Assembly: GCF_024713975.1 (NCBI RefSeq)
Contig: NC_091110.1
Span: forward strand, 19,879,001 to 19,943,000
DNA: 64,000 nucleotides
Direction of reading: 5' to 3'
DNA from: Paralichthys olivaceus
Lineage: Eukaryota; Chordata; Actinopteri; Pleuronectiformes; Paralichthyidae
Shown here: piece after piece, positions 49,027-64,000 of the stretch
How the letters are laid out: every line of letters begins with the position of its first letter
How positions within the stretch are numbered: position 1 is the first letter of the stretch
The notes under the pieces: generated by a model
What the model saw: the letters and a program-made list of their open reading frames with translations, nothing else
Told to the model about the DNA's origin: nothing
Database searches by the model: none
Made by a program: the position numbers and the translations under genes

Positions 49027-49179
49027 GTGAGATCGATGTTTGTGATCGATAACGATCGACACTCTTTGGAATGATGGGTGCAGACAGGAAGTGACGTCAC
49101 CGAGTGATTTGTGTATATGTATTTAAATTACAACACTGCGTCATTCTCACAGAGCAGGTGTAAAACTCACCTGACCTCA

Positions 49180-51211
<2,032 letters not shown>

Positions 51212-51529
51212 ATCCAACCTGTGGGCGTGAACTTTCATTGATAACTGATAAATAAACAATCAATCAATAACCATTATGATGTTGAATTGATTAGAAATTA
51301 TTCTTTTTTATCTTTTGATAATTTTTTTAAAGTAGAATATTGATTTTGTCATGATGTGATGTCCAGTGGGTAAAGATTAATTACTATTTTGTAGTTTATT
51401 GTTTATTGATCTTCAACATGAAAAACTTTGTTTAAATGAAGAATTAAACATTATATCATAAAACTACAGCATGTTTATTTCACACTACTCTTATATTAAT
51501 GCTGAGGGGGGAGATCATGATATTCTGGA

Positions 51530-51780
51530 TATGTTCATGATCCTCAGAGGATGAATGTCAACGAACCTCTGGCTGATGTGAATTAGTTCTGCAGGCATCA
51601 GCTCGTAAAGCTTAACTTCTGACCTGATGATGGCGCTAGATCAAAAGTCAGATTCACCTCAACCAAATATTCACAGGCTCCATGAGAAACAGAGCTGCTG
51701 GTGTTTGATGAAGAGTCAGTGAAGTTTATCCTCTGAGGAGCAGGAACACATGAAGCATCCAGCCAGCAGATGTCACTGGA
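51530..51780. repeat. Probable old dispersed repeat
   Basis: It carries CCTGATGATGGCGCTAGATC, AAAAGTCAGATTCACC and TTTATCCTCTGAGGAGC, phrases that I associate with an abundant teleost interspersed repeat. CCTCAGAGGATGAATG on the left and ATCCTCTGAGGAGC on the right form a loose inverted pair. Family not assigned. Confidence 0.45.
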
Positions 51781-52058
51781 TTTTCATTGTTAATGTTTGT
51801 GCCAATCACAGCCTGTGACTGTACGATTTGACGGCTCGTTATTTTGTGATCTGGTGTGATAGTGGGTTTTGTGGGCGGGGTCAGGCCAGACGGCAGGTAA
51901 ACAGCTCATACCTGCAGCAGGTGTGGTTTGGGAGTGGATCATCAGCTGATGTAAGAATAATAGTTTTGTTGGGACAGGTCTGAGATCTGTTTGTTCCTGG
52001 TGATTGTTAAAGCTGCGGAGCTGCTTCACGCACTTTGACTTTATGTGAGGACTTGACG

Positions 52059-52088
52059 ATGGCCGCGCAATATTACCCTTACTCCAAG
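52059..52088 (+). CDS. Candidate alternative first coding exon of myo5b
   Basis: ATG at 52059 in a good context (GACGATGG) opens MAAQYYPYSK and meets a donor AAG then GTAAAG (52089), phase 0. The known first exon 1.7 kb downstream (53784-53810, MSVNELYTK) is also phase 0 and also ends AAG. Spliced to exon 2 ([11 protein letters not shown]) either gives a myosin V N-terminus of nearly equal length ending in Y-(T/S)-K. No other downstream exon on this strand fits. It may instead start an unrelated transcript or be chance: ten residues is little evidence. Confidence 0.35.
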
Positions 52089-52259
52089 GTAAAGGTCACA
52101 TTTATCACCTGTATCACCTGTTTCGCTTTGACAATAGACATGTCTGTTAATGTTCACACCATCAGCAAGTTTCATAATGTCTGATAAGATTTCTTTGCTC
52201 TGGAGTGGAGGAGATTTCTCAGCTCGAGCAGAAAATACTCACATTTACTGCTCTGTAAA

Positions 52260-52640
52260 ATACTCTAGTACAAGTAAAACTAATTTATTCAAAGGTTTAC
52301 CTAAGTAACTTAAGTAAAGGTATCAGTACTACTCAGTAAAATCCTCCACTGAGTGTAAAACTCTTTCATTTAAAAGTTTACCTGAGTTACTGAAGTAAAA
52401 GTATCAGTGCTACTCTGTAAAATCCTCCACTCAGTGTAAAACTCTTTCATTCAAAAGTTTACCTTGGTAACTTAGGTAAAACTATCAGTGCTGCTCTGTG
52501 ATAGACTCTTATACACACAAGTCTCTTTGATTACTCATGATAACTTGAGTAACTGAGGTAAAAGTATCAACACCGCTCTTTAAAATACTCCATACATGTA
52601 AAATAAACGTACATTCATTGGTTTACCTGAGTAAAAAGTA
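52260..52640. repeat. Degenerate ~90-bp tandem repeat
   Basis: Three to four units that share GTAAAATCCTCCACT, GAGTGTAAAACTCTTTCATT, AAAAGTTTACCT and AAGTAAAAGTATCAG, each more decayed to the right. Confidence 0.8.
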
Positions 52641-53333
52641 AAAGAAGTATACATATACTGAAAGACTCTCGTGTTTTTAGAGCTTGAGTACTTCTGTTTT
52701 CTTTATACTTGTAATCTATTACATTTCCAAGTCAAACACTATATTTTTACAGTATGATGATAGAAATAGTGACTGAGATTAAGATCTGACTTGGTGTCTC
52801 CTACATTTCCCATGATTCACATGTAGTCACCTGTAGTCTGAGATGAGACAGAGGCCTGATCACTGCCCCCTGGTGGTGTGTATGACCTCTGACCTCTGAA
52901 ACTTCTGAAAGCTTCTTGAGTTGGGTTTGAAGACGACTGAAAGGTCAGAGGTCATGAGGGAGTCGCTGTCGTCGTTGCTTAGCAACAGCGCTGTCGCAGC
53001 TTCAGCACTTGAACGTCAAACACAGCACACTCACATTTCATTGTCTGACGTCACGGTCACATCATTATTACGTGATCGTCATGACATCACAGGCTGGAGC
53101 CAATCACGGTCCAGGAGGAAAAAACTTTAGACACAGACAACGTACAAGTTGTTGTTGTTGTTGTTGTTGTTGTTGTTGATATGATGTTGTTGTGGTTATT
53201 GTTTACACATCTGACTACAAAAAGTGACAGATACTTTTATTCAATAAAACAAAATACAAGTAAATATAAATAAAACCTTAATAATCTGTGACCGTTCGAA
53301 GGTCCTGCCGTGCGTGTGCGTGTGTCTGTATGC

Positions 53334-53377
<44 letters not shown>

Positions 53378-53783
53378 CGTAGAAACCTGGCTGCGGTCCA
53401 GGGAAACAGCCAATCAGAGCGCGCGGTGTGTGTCAGGAAGTGTAGTGTGTCTGTGATCATCTGTGGTTCACCTGCACCACCCGGAGGAACCAGAGGAACC
53501 AGAGGAACCAGAGGAACACCTGAGAACCTGAGAGCACATGAAGAACACATGAAGAATCGAACCCACTGAGCCGAACTCCACCCAGCAAAGTGTCCGAAAC
53601 CCTCCCCCTCCCCGCCGTGGACAGGCGGGCTGTTCACCTGCTTCAGGAGGAAGTGAAGGAAACACCGTCCCACCGGTTCTAATGGAGTTCAATGGATTCT
53701 ACTTGTTCTAAAGGAGGATCATGTTCTGATGGGAGCTGAAGCGTCGTAGTTTGTTCGAACCCAGAGGAAACACGAGCTGGAAG

Positions 53784-64000
<10,217 letters not shown>

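Larger units (their letters stand above)
51212..53783. other. Region between capsl and the myo5b coding start
   Basis: About 2.6 kb. It holds the capsl poly(A) signal, a dispersed-repeat piece (about 51530-51780), a candidate upstream first exon of myo5b (52059-52088), a degenerate tandem repeat (about 52260-52640), a (GTT)n run (about 53148-53178), a GT microsatellite (about 53334-53371) and an AGGAACC(AG) tandem repeat (about 53484-53518). The last 250 bp is the likely myo5b promoter and 5' UTR. Confidence 0.6.

Overview
This window is vertebrate nuclear DNA, almost certainly from a teleost fish and probably a percomorph. The evidence is multi-exon genes with GT-AG introns, many introns of only 80-300 bp, very long CA/GT microsatellites, dispersed repeats of a teleost type, and proteins that align along their length with human orthologues recalled from memory. 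I saw no bacterial operon, CRISPR array, tRNA, rRNA or virus-derived element.

Layout, left to right: prpf4 (+, 3' part only); wdr36 (-); slc25a46 (-); slc31a1 (-); atp6v1g1 (-); a Golgi alpha-mannosidase II gene, man2a1-like (+); ugcg (+); ptbp3 (-); hsdl2 (+); a broken coiled-coil reading frame (+); capsl (+); myo5b (+, 5' part, runs off the right edge). prpf4/wdr36 and ugcg/ptbp3 are convergent pairs. atp6v1g1/man2a1 and ptbp3/hsdl2 are divergent pairs that share upstream regions. The human counterparts lie on 9q31-32, 5q21-22, 5p13 and 18q21, largely the material that forms the avian Z chromosome, so the block looks like a piece of that old linkage group. The genes are housekeeping or cell-biological and do not form one pathway: splicing (PRPF4, PTBP3), ribosome assembly (WDR36), mitochondrial outer-membrane dynamics (SLC25A46), copper uptake (SLC31A1), proton pumping (ATP6V1G1), Golgi glycan and glycolipid synthesis (MAN2A, UGCG), peroxisomal lipid metabolism (HSDL2), a calcium sensor linked to cilia (CAPSL) and recycling-endosome transport (MYO5B).

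The most interesting region is the last large intron of prpf4 (775-2446). On the opposite strand it holds two paralogous intronless coiled-coil reading frames (829-1275 and 1952-2215), which I do not recognise, with a copied piece of the wdr36 penultimate exon between them. The order, orientation and junction fit one tandem duplication of a wdr36 exon / prpf4 3' end / small-gene block, followed by internal deletion of the exons in the middle. Other points of interest are a duplicated, intact last exon in capsl; a candidate upstream first exon for myo5b in the same splice phase as the normal one, whose own donor sits in a GT repeat; a ugcg intron that is open and in frame throughout and has a second in-frame acceptor; a partial copy of ugcg exon 2 with its donor; an X-box plus CCAAT box upstream of capsl; and a CLEAR-like E-box upstream of atp6v1g1. 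Exon limits were read by eye from splice signals and protein continuity.
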